DNA of 44,161 nt from NCBI GenBank assembly GCA_013821985.1, contig PNJQ01000027.1, positions 1 to 44,161 on the forward strand, in the 5' to 3' direction. This DNA is from Opitutus sp. Its GTDB lineage: Bacteria > Verrucomicrobiota > Verrucomicrobiia > Opitutales > Opitutaceae. Positions 1 to 7,708 of the stretch are shown here, one piece after another. The position numbers were made by a program, and so were the translations under genes. Each line of letters starts with the position of its first letter. Within the stretch, counting starts at the first letter, position 1. Under the pieces are notes generated by a model. The model had not been told where the DNA came from and ran no database searches. It saw only the letters and a list, made by a program, of their open reading frames with translations.

Positions 1-315
1 CACGGCAACTTCGTCGATGCCTTTCGGCAGCGGCGATTGAACAAGAATGCCATCGACGCCCGCGTCGGCGTTCAAGTCGTCGATCAACCGGTGCAACTCC
101 TCCGACGTGATCGTGACGGGCGGGAGAATGAGGCGGCTCTCGATGCCGATGTCGGCCGCGTTCGCCTGTTTTTTCTTCACGTAGGAAACGGAAGCGGGAT
201 CGTCGCCCACGCGGACGAGGGCGATGCAAGGCTTGCGGCCGGAGGAGGCGGCAACTTCGGCCTTGAGCTCGGCGATGATGGACGCGGCGACTTGGTTTCC
301 GTCGATGATTTCCAT
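1..315 (-). CDS. folD: Bifunctional methylenetetrahydrofolate dehydrogenase/cyclohydrolase FolD (N-terminal part)
   Basis: FolD interconverts 5,10-methylene-THF, 5,10-methenyl-THF and 10-formyl-THF in cytoplasmic one-carbon metabolism. Only the first 105 codons are present; the gene runs off the left edge. The translation begins [10 protein letters not shown] and continues with [18 protein letters not shown], the conserved substrate-pocket segment with the YxxxK lysine, then [16 protein letters not shown], the second FolD signature. The start at 315 is chosen because the family N-terminus begins there. It is the last gene of a minus-strand series (pseudouridine synthase, SH3-like protein, folD), but a large inverted repeat lies just upstream, so it may have its own promoter. 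Confidence 0.93.
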   Translation of the reverse strand, partial: MEIIDGNQVAASIIAELKAEVAASSGRKPCIALVRVGDDPASVSYVKKKQANAADIGIESRLILPPVTITSEELHRLIDDLNADAGVDGILVQSPLPKGIDEVAV

Positions 316-343
316 GAGAGATTTCGAAACTCGCGAGGATAAC

Positions 344-411
344 GGTGGGAGGGGCTTTACGCCCCGACGGTTGGCGCCCGTTGCGAGTCGGGGCGTAGAG
401 CCCCTCCCACC
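344..411. repeat. Long imperfect inverted repeat (25-bp arms) between the SH3-like gene and folD
   Basis: The arms at 344-368 and 387-411 pair over 25 positions with one T-G wobble and an 18-base spacer. The arms are G-tract/C-tract rich (GGTGGGAGGGGC...GCCCCGAC). There is no T-run on either side, so it is not a classical terminator. It looks like a dispersed extragenic palindrome; repeat status needs the rest of the genome. Confidence 0.75.
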
Positions 412-449
412 AATTCAGATTCAGACGACGCGAACGCGGTATTTTCGCG

Positions 450-1217
450 TCACTTCACTTGGATCGATTCAGCGGCGACGACGAGATCCTTGCCATCAAC
501 CGTGTTTCGCACGGTGCCGGTGACGGTGACGATTTTGTCCACCATGTTCTCGAGCTTGTCGGTCAGCACGAGGCGCTTCGTATCGACGTAGGCGAATCGG
601 CGTCCGCTGAGGTCGGTGAGTTGGTAGTCGTAAGGCGGGTTGGGATTGATGAGCGGGCGGCGCGCGACGACCAGCGTGCCGCTGAAGAGGCGCGGGAGGT
701 CGGCGGTGTTCGTCACCGCGACGGCGCGGCCGGGCGCGGCGCTCGGCGCAATCGGTCGGGCAACGGCCGCAGACGGCCCGGGCGTGAGCGGTTTGCCCGG
801 ACGATTCGCCATTTCGCCGGTCGCGATGAAGCCCTGAAGTTTCTTCGTCACCTTCAATTGGCAGTAATCACCCGTGACGCCGACGATCTCGGTCTGGTCG
901 TCTTTTTGCGCGGTGGTGAGGACTGGCGAAGTTTTCGCCGGCGCCGTGAGGAGGTTGGCGCCTTCGCGGACGTCCAGACTCTTGGTGATGTCGCGCGTGT
1001 GCGCGAAGGCTTCGAACGTGCCGGTGACTTCGACGCGGCGCCAGCCGGCCGGCGCATCGCCCACGAATTCCACGGACGCACCCTTCGTGAGGCGCGTGAT
1101 GACGGGCGCGGAGGCGTCGGCTTGCTGGAAGACGGCGGTGTCGGCGGTGAGCGTCTCCGCGGCCGCGAGAGGAAGGGCGGCGCAGGCGAGGGCGAGGAAA
1201 GCGAGTTTAGTCTTCAT
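450..1217 (-). CDS. Secreted SH3-like domain protein
   Basis: A 255-aa protein with a clear Sec signal peptide (MKTKLAFLALACAALPLAAA). The segment around residues 22-75 resembles a bacterial SH3-type fold (TAVFQQADASAPVITRLTKG, then GWRRVEVTGTFEAFAH), and a second SH3-like unit follows to about residue 135. After an Ala/Pro-rich linker the last 80 residues form a beta-rich unit ending KIVTVTGTVRNTVDGKDLVV, reminiscent of a small OB-like fold. The start codon overlaps the end of the upstream pseudouridine synthase gene by 11 bp, suggesting translational coupling. The exact role is unknown; envelope or cell-wall association is inferred from export and the SH3-like modules. Confidence 0.8.
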   Translation of the reverse strand: MKTKLAFLALACAALPLAAAETLTADTAVFQQADASAPVITRLTKGASVEFVGDAPAGWRRVEVTGTFEAFAHTRDITKSLDVREGANLLTAPAKTSPVLTTAQKDDQTEIVGVTGDYCQLKVTKKLQGFIATGEMANRPGKPLTPGPSAAVARPIAPSAAPGRAVAVTNTADLPRLFSGTLVVARRPLINPNPPYDYQLTDLSGRRFAYVDTKRLVLTDKLENMVDKIVTVTGTVRNTVDGKDLVVAAESIQVK

Positions 1218-1983
1218 GATCGGGAGCGGTTGCTTCGTTGGCGCGCAGGCGAGGGGTCGCGAACAGCTGGGAGATTTCTTTCGTAGAAAGTTGTTTCACC
1301 CCGCGCAAAGGAATTCCTTTCACGCGGAACGAGCCGATCTGGTAGCGCCGCAGACGCTTTACGGGATAACCCAGCGCGAGGAACAGTTGGCGGATTTCGC
1401 GTTTCTTGCCGTGATGCAAATGCACGTCGAGCGAAGTGGAGCGCTTGTCGGCCGACGGGTTGACGAGCTGGGCGCGTTCGACCTTCAGCCACTCCTCTTC
1501 GACCTTCACGCCGCGCACGAGCAGCGGCAGGCGGGAGGCGGGAAATGGTTCCTCGAGGATGACGTGGTAGCGTTTCACGACGACGCTCGACGGATGCATG
1601 AGGCGGTTGGCGAGGTCGCCGTCGGTCGTAAGGATGAGCAGGCCTTCGCTGTCCTTGTCGAGGCGGCCGGCGCAAAACAACCGCAGGCGCGACCACTCGC
1701 GCGGGAGCAGGTCGAAGATCGTGCCGTCCACGGCGTGCGGGTCGCTGTTACTGCAAACGAGGCCGCGCGGCTTGTTCATCACAAGCGTGACTTTGGGCTG
1801 CGGGGTGGGGCGGACGGCTTTGCCCTTCACCGACACGCGGTCCGTGGACGGATCGACCTTTTGACCAATCTCCGCCTTTTTGCCGTTCACGTAAACCTCG
1901 CCGGCCGCGATCCAAGCCTCGGCGGCCCGGCGGGAGCACAGGCCGGAGTCGGCGATGAATTTCTGAATGCGAACCGGTTCCAT
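1207..1983 (-). CDS. RsuA/RluB-family rRNA pseudouridine synthase
   Basis: This enzyme isomerises a uridine in ribosomal RNA. An N-terminal S4 RNA-binding domain (VRIQKFIADSGLCSRRAAEA, about residues 4-50) is followed by the catalytic domain with the signature GRLDKDSEGLLILTTDGDLA, whose Asp is the catalytic residue. Later come the conserved EGKK-like segment (HHGKKREIRQLFLALGYPV) and LRRYQIGSF. I chose the ATG at 1983 (MEPVRIQ) because the S4 domain begins immediately; an in-frame upstream extension lacks family similarity. Length of about 258 aa fits the RluB/RsuA group, but which rRNA position it modifies cannot be told. It sits divergently from the cysJ-like gene across a region carrying an inverted repeat. 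Confidence 0.92.
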   Translation of the reverse strand: MEPVRIQKFIADSGLCSRRAAEAWIAAGEVYVNGKKAEIGQKVDPSTDRVSVKGKAVRPTPQPKVTLVMNKPRGLVCSNSDPHAVDGTIFDLLPREWSRLRLFCAGRLDKDSEGLLILTTDGDLANRLMHPSSVVVKRYHVILEEPFPASRLPLLVRGVKVEEEWLKVERAQLVNPSADKRSTSLDVHLHHGKKREIRQLFLALGYPVKRLRRYQIGSFRVKGIPLRGVKQLSTKEISQLFATPRLRANEATAPDHED

Positions 1984-2044
1984 GTTGGCACGGTGGGCGG
2001 GCATCCGGCACGCGGCAACAGGAAAGGCCACGGCTTGGCCGCCG

Positions 2045-2097
2045 GATTTTTGACAGCGAAAGGAATTGCCACCTCGTTGGGCCCGCCGTCAAAAATC
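2045..2097. promoter_or_regulatory. Inverted repeat with facing -35-like boxes in the intergenic region of divergent genes
   Basis: GATTTTTGAC at 2045-2054 and GTCAAAAATC at 2088-2097 are perfect 10-bp inverted arms separated by 33 bp. Each arm contains a TTGAC core; on the plus strand it extends to TTGACA (2050-2055). It lies 12 bp upstream of the cysJ-like ATG. It could be paired operator sites, facing promoter elements or a terminator-like stem. No convincing -10 box accompanies either -35. Confidence 0.4.
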
Positions 2098-2108
2098 GCC
2101 GCTTATCC

Positions 2109-3278
2109 ATGCAATTGGAGCCTGCTCCCGCCACGTTCTCCAAAGACAACCCGTTTCCCGCCCGGATGACGGAAAACCGCCGTCTGAGCAAAGCCGGCTC
2201 AGCGAAGGACACGCGGCATTTCGTCGTGAGCCTCGCCGGCAGCGGGCTGACCTACAAGGCGGGTGACTCGCTCGGCGTGTTTCCAACGAATTGCAGCGAG
2301 ATCGTCGAAGAGGTTTTGCGCCACCTGGGCGCGACGGGTGACGAACTGGTCAGCCCGGCGATGCTAAAACTGACCGAGCCGATCGCGTTGCGCGAAGCTT
2401 TGACGAGCCGGCTCGCGTTGTCGGGTCCGACGAAGAAATTCATCGAGGCGTTGGCGGCTCGCGCGACCAATCCCGCGGAAAAGGCGAAGCTCGACGCCGT
2501 GCTTGCGCCCGAGGCCAAGGAAGCGCTGGTGCAATTCCAGCACGAGCACGAGTTCGTGGATTTGCTGGCGGATTTTCCGAGCGCCCAATTCACGCCGCAG
2601 GAGTTTGTGGATTTTCTGCGCAAGCTGATGCCGCGGCTCTACTCGATCGCATCGTCGAGCAGGGCTTATCCGGAGGAAGTCCATCTGACGGTCGCCGCCG
2701 TGCGTTACGAAACGAACGGGCGCAAGAGATTCGGCGTATGCTCGACGTTTTTGGCGGACCGCGTGGCCTTGCACGACACGCCGGTGCCGGTGTTTGTGTC
2801 GCACTCGCACTTCGGCCCGCCCGAAGATGGTTCGCGGGACGTCATCATGGTGGGACCCGGCACGGGCATCGCGCCGTTCCGCGCGTTTGTGCAGGAGCGC
2901 GTAGCGAGCGGTGCGACCGGGCGCAACTGGCTGTTCTTCGGCGATCAGAAACGCGCGACGGATTTCCTCTACGAAGAGGAGTGGCTGGAATTGCAGGCGC
3001 AGGGCAAGCTGGCCCGGCTCGACCTCGCGTTCTCGCGCGATCAGGTGGAAAAGATCTACGTGCAGGACCGCATGCGCCAGGCCGGCGCCGAGCTGTGGGC
3101 GTGGTTGAAAGGCGGGGCGTGCTTCTTCGTCTGCGGCGATGCCAAGCGCATGGCGAAGGACGTCGATGCAGCGTTGCACGAGATCGTGATGCAGCACGGC
3201 GGTCTCGACGCAGTGGCGGCGGCCGATTACGTGAAGCACCTCAAGAAAGAGCACCGCTACCTGCGCGACGTGTATTGA
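2109..3278 (+). CDS. CysJ-like FAD/NADPH reductase lacking the flavodoxin domain (sulfite reductase alpha-type)
   Basis: A diflavin-reductase-type electron donor: it resembles the FAD/NADPH half of CysJ, which passes NADPH electrons toward sulfite reductase. The 389-aa chain starts with PFPARMTENRRLSK, the linker-to-FAD-domain junction of CysJ, so the roughly 200-aa N-terminal flavodoxin domain is absent. Visible motifs are RLYSIASSSR (FAD binding), GVCSTFLADR, VGPGTGIAPFRAFVQ (NADPH pyrophosphate), FFGDQKRATDFLY and FFVCGDAKRMAKDV. The chain ends RYLRDVY, with the terminal aromatic that stacks on FAD. Such stand-alone forms occur in Verrucomicrobiota and Planctomycetes. No sulfite reductase hemoprotein gene lies nearby, so the acceptor is unknown; assimilatory sulfite reduction is an inference from family. 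Confidence 0.85.
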   Translation: MQLEPAPATFSKDNPFPARMTENRRLSKAGSAKDTRHFVVSLAGSGLTYKAGDSLGVFPTNCSEIVEEVLRHLGATGDELVSPAMLKLTEPIALREALTSRLALSGPTKKFIEALAARATNPAEKAKLDAVLAPEAKEALVQFQHEHEFVDLLADFPSAQFTPQEFVDFLRKLMPRLYSIASSSRAYPEEVHLTVAAVRYETNGRKRFGVCSTFLADRVALHDTPVPVFVSHSHFGPPEDGSRDVIMVGPGTGIAPFRAFVQERVASGATGRNWLFFGDQKRATDFLYEEEWLELQAQGKLARLDLAFSRDQVEKIYVQDRMRQAGAELWAWLKGGACFFVCGDAKRMAKDVDAALHEIVMQHGGLDAVAAADYVKHLKKEHRYLRDVY

Positions 3279-3314
3279 AGCAACGCAGGGGTGGGGAGGC
3301 GGCGAGCGCGAGTT

Positions 3315-3363
3315 GGGAGTTGCGCGCACCGTGGAGGCCTGCCACTAGCTGCGCGCAATTCCC
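3315..3363 (+). promoter_or_regulatory. Strong stem-loop directly abutting the fabG start codon
   Basis: GGGAGTTGCGCGCA (3315-3328) pairs with TGCGCGCAATTCCC (3350-3363) over 14 positions with a single G-T wobble, closing a 21-base loop that itself holds a GTGG/CCAC stem. The 3' arm ends one base before the fabG ATG at 3364. In RNA it would bury the ribosome-entry region. It is not followed by a T-run, so termination of the cysJ-like transcript is less likely than translational control or a dispersed palindrome. Confidence 0.6.
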
Positions 3364-4110
3364 ATGAACCTGACGTTCAACAATCGTGTGGCTCTCGTGA
3401 CCGGCGCCGGTCGCGGCATCGGCAAGTCCATTGCAGAACTCCTCGCGAAGAGCGGCGTGACCGTGATCTGCGTGAGTAAGTCCGCCGAAAGCTGCGGCGC
3501 GGTCGCCTCCGGCATCGTGGCGGCGGGCGGTAAGGCGAAGGCGCTCGCGGTCGATGTCGCGGATGGTGCGGCGGTGAAGGTGGCGAGCGAGCAGCTGTTG
3601 GCCGAGTTCGGCAACATCGACATCCTCGTCAACAACGCCGGCATCACGAAGGACGGTTTGTTGTTCCGCATGTCGGAGGACGACTGGAACAACGTCATGG
3701 CGACCAACCTCACGAGCTGTTTCCATTTCACGAAATTGATCGGCCGCCCCATGACGCAGAAGCGCTGGGGGCGCATCGTGAACATCACATCGGTCGTCGG
3801 CCTGATGGGCAACGCCGGGCAGGCCAACTACTGCGCGGCGAAGGCCGGCATGATCGGCTTCACGAAGGCGATCGCGAAGGAGTTCGCGGCGCGCAACGTG
3901 ACGTGCAACGCGGTCGCGCCCGGGTTCATCAAAACGGACATGACTGCATCGCTCCCGCCCGAAGCGGGCGAAAAGCTGCACGGCGTGATTCCGCTGAAGC
4001 GTCTCGGCGAAGCGTCGGACATCGCCAATATGACCGCTTACCTCTGTTCCGAGGAGGCCGGCTACATCACCGGTCAAGTTTTTACCGTTGACGGCGGCAT
4101 GGTGATGTGA
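3364..4110 (+). CDS. fabG: 3-oxoacyl-ACP reductase FabG
   Basis: FabG reduces 3-oxoacyl-ACP to 3-hydroxyacyl-ACP with NADPH in type II fatty-acid synthesis. The 248-aa protein is a classical SDR. It has [10 protein letters not shown] near the N-terminus for cofactor binding, [10 protein letters not shown] with the structural Asn, and the catalytic Ser-Tyr-Lys set in [21 protein letters not shown]. It ends [15 protein letters not shown], typical of FabG. It is followed after 40 bp by acpP and then fabF, a conserved fatty-acid arrangement that separates it from generic SDRs. A strong stem-loop touches its start codon. Confidence 0.95.
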   Translation: MNLTFNNRVALVTGAGRGIGKSIAELLAKSGVTVICVSKSAESCGAVASGIVAAGGKAKALAVDVADGAAVKVASEQLLAEFGNIDILVNNAGITKDGLLFRMSEDDWNNVMATNLTSCFHFTKLIGRPMTQKRWGRIVNITSVVGLMGNAGQANYCAAKAGMIGFTKAIAKEFAARNVTCNAVAPGFIKTDMTASLPPEAGEKLHGVIPLKRLGEASDIANMTAYLCSEEAGYITGQVFTVDGGMVM

Positions 4111-4150
4111 TGCCAGTTTCACCCAGTTTTTAACCGTTCCCCTTTCACAC

Positions 4151-4414
4151 ATGGCCGACCAGAAAACCATCGAACAGCGCGTCAAGCAGATCATCGTTAA
4201 CCAATTGAATGTTAACGAAGAGCAGATTACCAAGGAGGCTTCGTTCCTCGACGACCTCGGCGCCGATTCCCTCGACACGGTCGAGCTGATCATGGCCTTC
4301 GAAGAAGAGTTTAAGAACGAGATCAAAGGCGAGATTCCTGAGAGCGATGCCGAGAAGCTGCAGACTGTCGGTGACGTGATCGCCTACATCGAGCAGAAGG
4401 CTGCCGCCAAGTAA
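4151..4414 (+). CDS. acpP: Acyl carrier protein
   Basis: An 87-aa acidic acyl carrier protein. The phosphopantetheine attachment serine is in [20 protein letters not shown], a perfect ACP signature. The N-terminal helix ([20 protein letters not shown]) and C-terminal helix ([11 protein letters not shown]) match AcpP of fatty-acid synthesis. It lies between fabG and fabF, and a good rho-independent terminator follows, so acpP can be made in excess over fabF, as is usual for this abundant protein. Confidence 0.97.
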   Translation: MADQKTIEQRVKQIIVNQLNVNEEQITKEASFLDDLGADSLDTVELIMAFEEEFKNEIKGEIPESDAEKLQTVGDVIAYIEQKAAAK

Positions 4415-4428
4415 GTTGACTTTCCCGC

Positions 4429-4476
4429 AGGCGTCCTGCCGTCTGGCCAACAGACAGTAGGACGCCTTTTTGTTTT
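4429..4476 (+). terminator. Rho-independent terminator after acpP
   Basis: Arms 4429-4445 and 4451-4467 (AGGCGTCCT...AGGACGCCT) pair almost fully around a 5-base loop and run into a T-rich tract (TTTTTGTTTTT). It sits between acpP and fabF, so it likely attenuates read-through into fabF. Confidence 0.85.
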
Positions 4477-4494
4477 TCACCCCCACGCTGAACG

Positions 4495-5745
4495 ATGGAA
4501 TCCGTCTCTCCACACAAGCGCGTTGTCGTCACCGGCCTCGGCGCCATCTCTTCGCTCGGCCACACGGTCGAGGAGTTCTGGGCCAACATCCTGGCCGGCA
4601 AATGCGGCATCGACCGCGTGTCGCTTTTCGACGCCAAGGACTATGCCAGCCAGATCGGCGCCGAAGTGCGCGGTTGGGATCCCGGGCAGTTCATGGATCC
4701 GAAGGAAGTCCGTCGCAACGACCGCTACACGCACTTCGGCTTTTGCGCGGCGAAGCAGGCCGTGGCGGACGCAAAGCTCGACATGACCAAGGAGGACCTC
4801 GATCGCGTCGGCGTCATCATCGGCTCGGGCATCGGCGGCATGTGGACGATCGAGACCCAGCACAAAAATCTCCTCGAACGCGGTCCGCGCAAGGTGTCGC
4901 CGTTCATGATTCCCGCGCTGATCAGCAACATGGTCGGCGGGCTCGTCGCGATCGAGCTCGGCGCACGGGGTCCGAATTTCTGCGTCGTCAGCGCCTGCGC
5001 GACCGCGACGCACGCCATCGGTGAATCGCTCCGCATCATCCGCAGTGGCGAGGCCGATGTGATGGTGTGCGGCGGCGCCGAAGCGGCGATCACCCCGCTC
5101 GCCTACGCGGGCTTCTGTTCGATGAAGGCGATGAGCACGAACAACGACAACCCGCAGAAGGCTTCGCGGCCGTTCGACCTCAATCGCGACGGTTTCATCA
5201 TGGGCGAGGGCTCCGGCGTCCTCGTCATCGAAAGCCTCGAGCACGCGCTCGCGCGCGGGGCGCACATTTACTGCGAACTCGCCGGCTACTCCGCGACGTG
5301 CGACGCGTTCCACATCACGCAGCCCGACCCCGACGGCAAGGGCCTGTCACTCGCGATGAGCCGCGCGCTCAGCGATGCGCGCCTGCGCCCTGACGAGATC
5401 GACTACATCAACGCGCACGGCACCTCCACGCCCTACAACGACAAGTTTGAGACACTCGCGATCAAGAAGGTCTTCGGCGATCACGCGCGCAAGGTCATGA
5501 TCAGTTCGACGAAGTCGATGACCGGCCACCTGCTCGGTGCGGCCGGCGGCATCGAGGCCGTTATCAGCGTGAAGACGATTCAGAGCGGCGAGATTCCACC
5601 GACCATCAATCTCGAGACACCCGATCCGGAGTGCGATCTCGACTATGTGCCGAATGTGAAACGCGCGGCGCCGGTGCGCGCGGTGATGACCGACAACCTT
5701 GGGTTCGGCGGACAGAATGCCGCCTTGGTCTTCCGCAAACACTAA
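4495..5745 (+). CDS. fabF: 3-oxoacyl-ACP synthase II FabF
   Basis: FabF condenses acyl-ACP with malonyl-ACP during chain elongation. The 416-aa length is standard. The Cys-His-His active site is visible: nucleophile Cys in VVSACATATHAIG, first His in INAHGTSTPYND, second His in STKSMTGHLLGAAGG with the conserved Lys. The Gly-rich C-terminus NLGFGGQNAALVFRKH is also typical. It is on the same strand as acpP but 80 bp downstream, beyond a terminator, so it may depend on read-through or have its own promoter. Confidence 0.96.
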   Translation: MESVSPHKRVVVTGLGAISSLGHTVEEFWANILAGKCGIDRVSLFDAKDYASQIGAEVRGWDPGQFMDPKEVRRNDRYTHFGFCAAKQAVADAKLDMTKEDLDRVGVIIGSGIGGMWTIETQHKNLLERGPRKVSPFMIPALISNMVGGLVAIELGARGPNFCVVSACATATHAIGESLRIIRSGEADVMVCGGAEAAITPLAYAGFCSMKAMSTNNDNPQKASRPFDLNRDGFIMGEGSGVLVIESLEHALARGAHIYCELAGYSATCDAFHITQPDPDGKGLSLAMSRALSDARLRPDEIDYINAHGTSTPYNDKFETLAIKKVFGDHARKVMISSTKSMTGHLLGAAGGIEAVISVKTIQSGEIPPTINLETPDPECDLDYVPNVKRAAPVRAVMTDNLGFGGQNAALVFRKH

Positions 5746-5804
5746 ACGGAAGGCGCGGCTTGCGCTGTCGGATTTCGACTGACATAAGGGGTGTGCACAC
5801 ACCC

Positions 5805-6260
5805 ATGAAAAATCCGTTGCGTCGCTTTCTCGCCGCCGCGTGCCTGCTTTTCGGCACGTTCGCGTTCGCCGCCGATACTCCGCCTGTCACGCCCGCCGCC
5901 CCGAGCGGTTCCGCGGAGGAATCGGCGCGGCTCGCCAAGGAGTGGCTCGTTCACGTCGATACCGGTGATTACGCCCAAAGCTGGAAGGAGGCGGCGAGTC
6001 GGTTCAAAGCCTCGGTGTCGCAGGACCGCTGGGTTGCTGCGATGAACCAGGTTCGCCAGCCGCTCGGCGCGGTTAGTGCACGCGAATTGGTCGAAGCGAC
6101 CTTCACCGACGAGGTGCCGCGCGCTCCGAAGGGCGAATACTGGGTCGTGAAATTCAAGACGACGTTCGAAGCGATCACGGCCAACGAACTCCTCACTTTT
6201 GCCGCGGAACCGGACGGCACGTGGCGCGTCTCGCAGTTCTTCATCCGGCCCGCGACCTGA
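5805..6260 (+). CDS. Exported DUF4019 family protein
   Basis: A 151-aa protein with a signal peptide (MKNPLRRFLAAACLLFGTFAFA). The mature part, AKEWLVHVDTGDYAQSWKEA, then FKTTFEAITANELLTF and ending GTWRVSQFFIRP, matches the DUF4019 pattern of a small alpha/beta envelope protein with unknown function. The start at 5805 was chosen because the signal peptide begins there; a perfect 10-bp palindrome GTGTGCACAC lies at 5791-5800, four bases before the ATG. No operon partner is evident. Confidence 0.8.
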   Translation: MKNPLRRFLAAACLLFGTFAFAADTPPVTPAAPSGSAEESARLAKEWLVHVDTGDYAQSWKEAASRFKASVSQDRWVAAMNQVRQPLGAVSARELVEATFTDEVPRAPKGEYWVVKFKTTFEAITANELLTFAAEPDGTWRVSQFFIRPAT

Positions 6261-6372
6261 CCGTCGAGTTCGCTTGCCAGGGAACGAGTCGGACTGGATC
6301 GGGCCGGGGGCGGTCTGCTCGTGACAGGGAACAACGTTGCGGTGCGCGACAGCGTGCCGCTTGCTTGGCCGC

Positions 6373-7599
6373 ATGAGGGAAGCCGCGCGCAACGTTCGTC
6401 TGTTGTTCGCCGCGCGCATCGTCCGCATGTTTGCTTACGGACTATTGGGCGTCGTGCTGGTGCTCTATTTGGTCGAGCGCGGCTTGGACGATTCGGCGGT
6501 GGGAGCGTTGCTTACGTGCACCTTTCTCGGCGATGCTGCGATTTCGTTGTGGTTGAGCACGCAGGCGGACCGGTGGGGAAGGCGGCGCACGCTGCTGGTC
6601 GGAGCGGCACTCATGGCCGTGGGCGGCGGGTTGATGGCGATGACGGGTAATTTTTGGTGGCTGCTCTTGGCTGCGACCATCGGAGTCATCAGTCCGACCG
6701 GCAACGAAGTCGGCCCGTTTCTTGCGGTGGAACAGGCGGGCCTGGCGGAGGTAGTGCCGGCGACCCAGCGCACGCGCGCTTTCGCTTGGTATACTCTTGC
6801 GGGCTACGGCGCCACGGCGCTGGGCGCGCTGCTGGCGGGCGGATTGGCGCAGCTGCTGCGACACTTTGGTTGGACCGCGCTGAGCAGCTACGCAGCACTT
6901 TTCTGGGCGTATGGCGCTCTGGGAATGCTAATTGGCCTGCTGATCGCGGGTCTCAGTCCCGCGATCGAGGCGCCCCGGTCCACGCCGCTGCCGCATGCGC
7001 CGACATTTCTCGGTCTTCGCGAATCACGCGGCATCGTGCTGCGCCTGAGTGGACTGTTCTCACTCGATGCCTTTGCCGGCGGGTTCATCGTGCAAAGTTT
7101 CCTCGTGTATTGGTTTCGGGTGCGCTTCGGCGTGGGCGAAGCTGCGCTCGGCGCCGTGTTCTTCGGCGCCAATCTCCTTTCGGGCTTGTCCTCCCTCGCC
7201 GCAGTGCCGCTCGCCCGCCGGATCGGTCTGGTGAACACCATGGTGGCGACGCACCTCCCGTCGAACCTCCTGTTGATCCTCGTGCCGTTGATGCCGACCT
7301 TCGGCTGGGCGGCGACGGTCCTGTGGCTGCGCCACGCGATTTCGCAAATGGACGTGCCGACGCGCCAATCTTACGTGAGTGCGGTCGTGCCGGCAACCGA
7401 ACGCTCTGCGGCCAACGGGGTGACCGGCACGGCGCGTCAGCTTGGCACCGCCATCGCCCCCTTGTGCGCGGGTTTGATGACGCCGGCCTGGTTGCTGGCG
7501 GGAGGACCGTTCTTCGTCGCGGGCGGATTGAAGGTCATCTACGACCTTGCGCTCTGGCGCAGCTTTCGAAGGGTGCGACCCCCGGAAGAGCGCGGTTGA
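6373..7599 (+). CDS. Major facilitator superfamily transporter
   Basis: A 408-aa inner-membrane carrier with about 12 hydrophobic segments. The MFS loop 2-3 signature appears as LSTQADRWGRRRTLLVGA, followed by alternating transmembrane helices and a polar central region (APRSTPLPHAPTFLGLRES) dividing the two six-helix halves. A second-half equivalent, PLARRIGLVNTMVATHLPS, is also visible. The start at 6373 (MREAARNVRLLF) fits the first helix better than an upstream in-frame Met. The substrate cannot be predicted; drug or metabolite efflux is the usual role of this type. It stands alone between the DUF4019 gene and glpX. Confidence 0.85.
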   Translation: MREAARNVRLLFAARIVRMFAYGLLGVVLVLYLVERGLDDSAVGALLTCTFLGDAAISLWLSTQADRWGRRRTLLVGAALMAVGGGLMAMTGNFWWLLLAATIGVISPTGNEVGPFLAVEQAGLAEVVPATQRTRAFAWYTLAGYGATALGALLAGGLAQLLRHFGWTALSSYAALFWAYGALGMLIGLLIAGLSPAIEAPRSTPLPHAPTFLGLRESRGIVLRLSGLFSLDAFAGGFIVQSFLVYWFRVRFGVGEAALGAVFFGANLLSGLSSLAAVPLARRIGLVNTMVATHLPSNLLLILVPLMPTFGWAATVLWLRHAISQMDVPTRQSYVSAVVPATERSAANGVTGTARQLGTAIAPLCAGLMTPAWLLAGGPFFVAGGLKVIYDLALWRSFRRVRPPEERG

Positions 7600-7708
7600 A
7601 ATCTCCGCTTCGCCCAGCGCAGGCTGTTTCTAATAATCGCCGCGCGGCTCGGAGTCGCGTTGCCGAAGTCCCGGGAACAACGCTTTGCTCGACGGAACCA
7701 ATCACCCC

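Noticed and set aside
5791..5800. GTGTGCACAC palindrome as a transcription-factor operator
   Set aside because: It is a single 10-bp palindrome adjacent to the ATG with no second site or promoter; I mention it with the gene but do not call a regulatory site.
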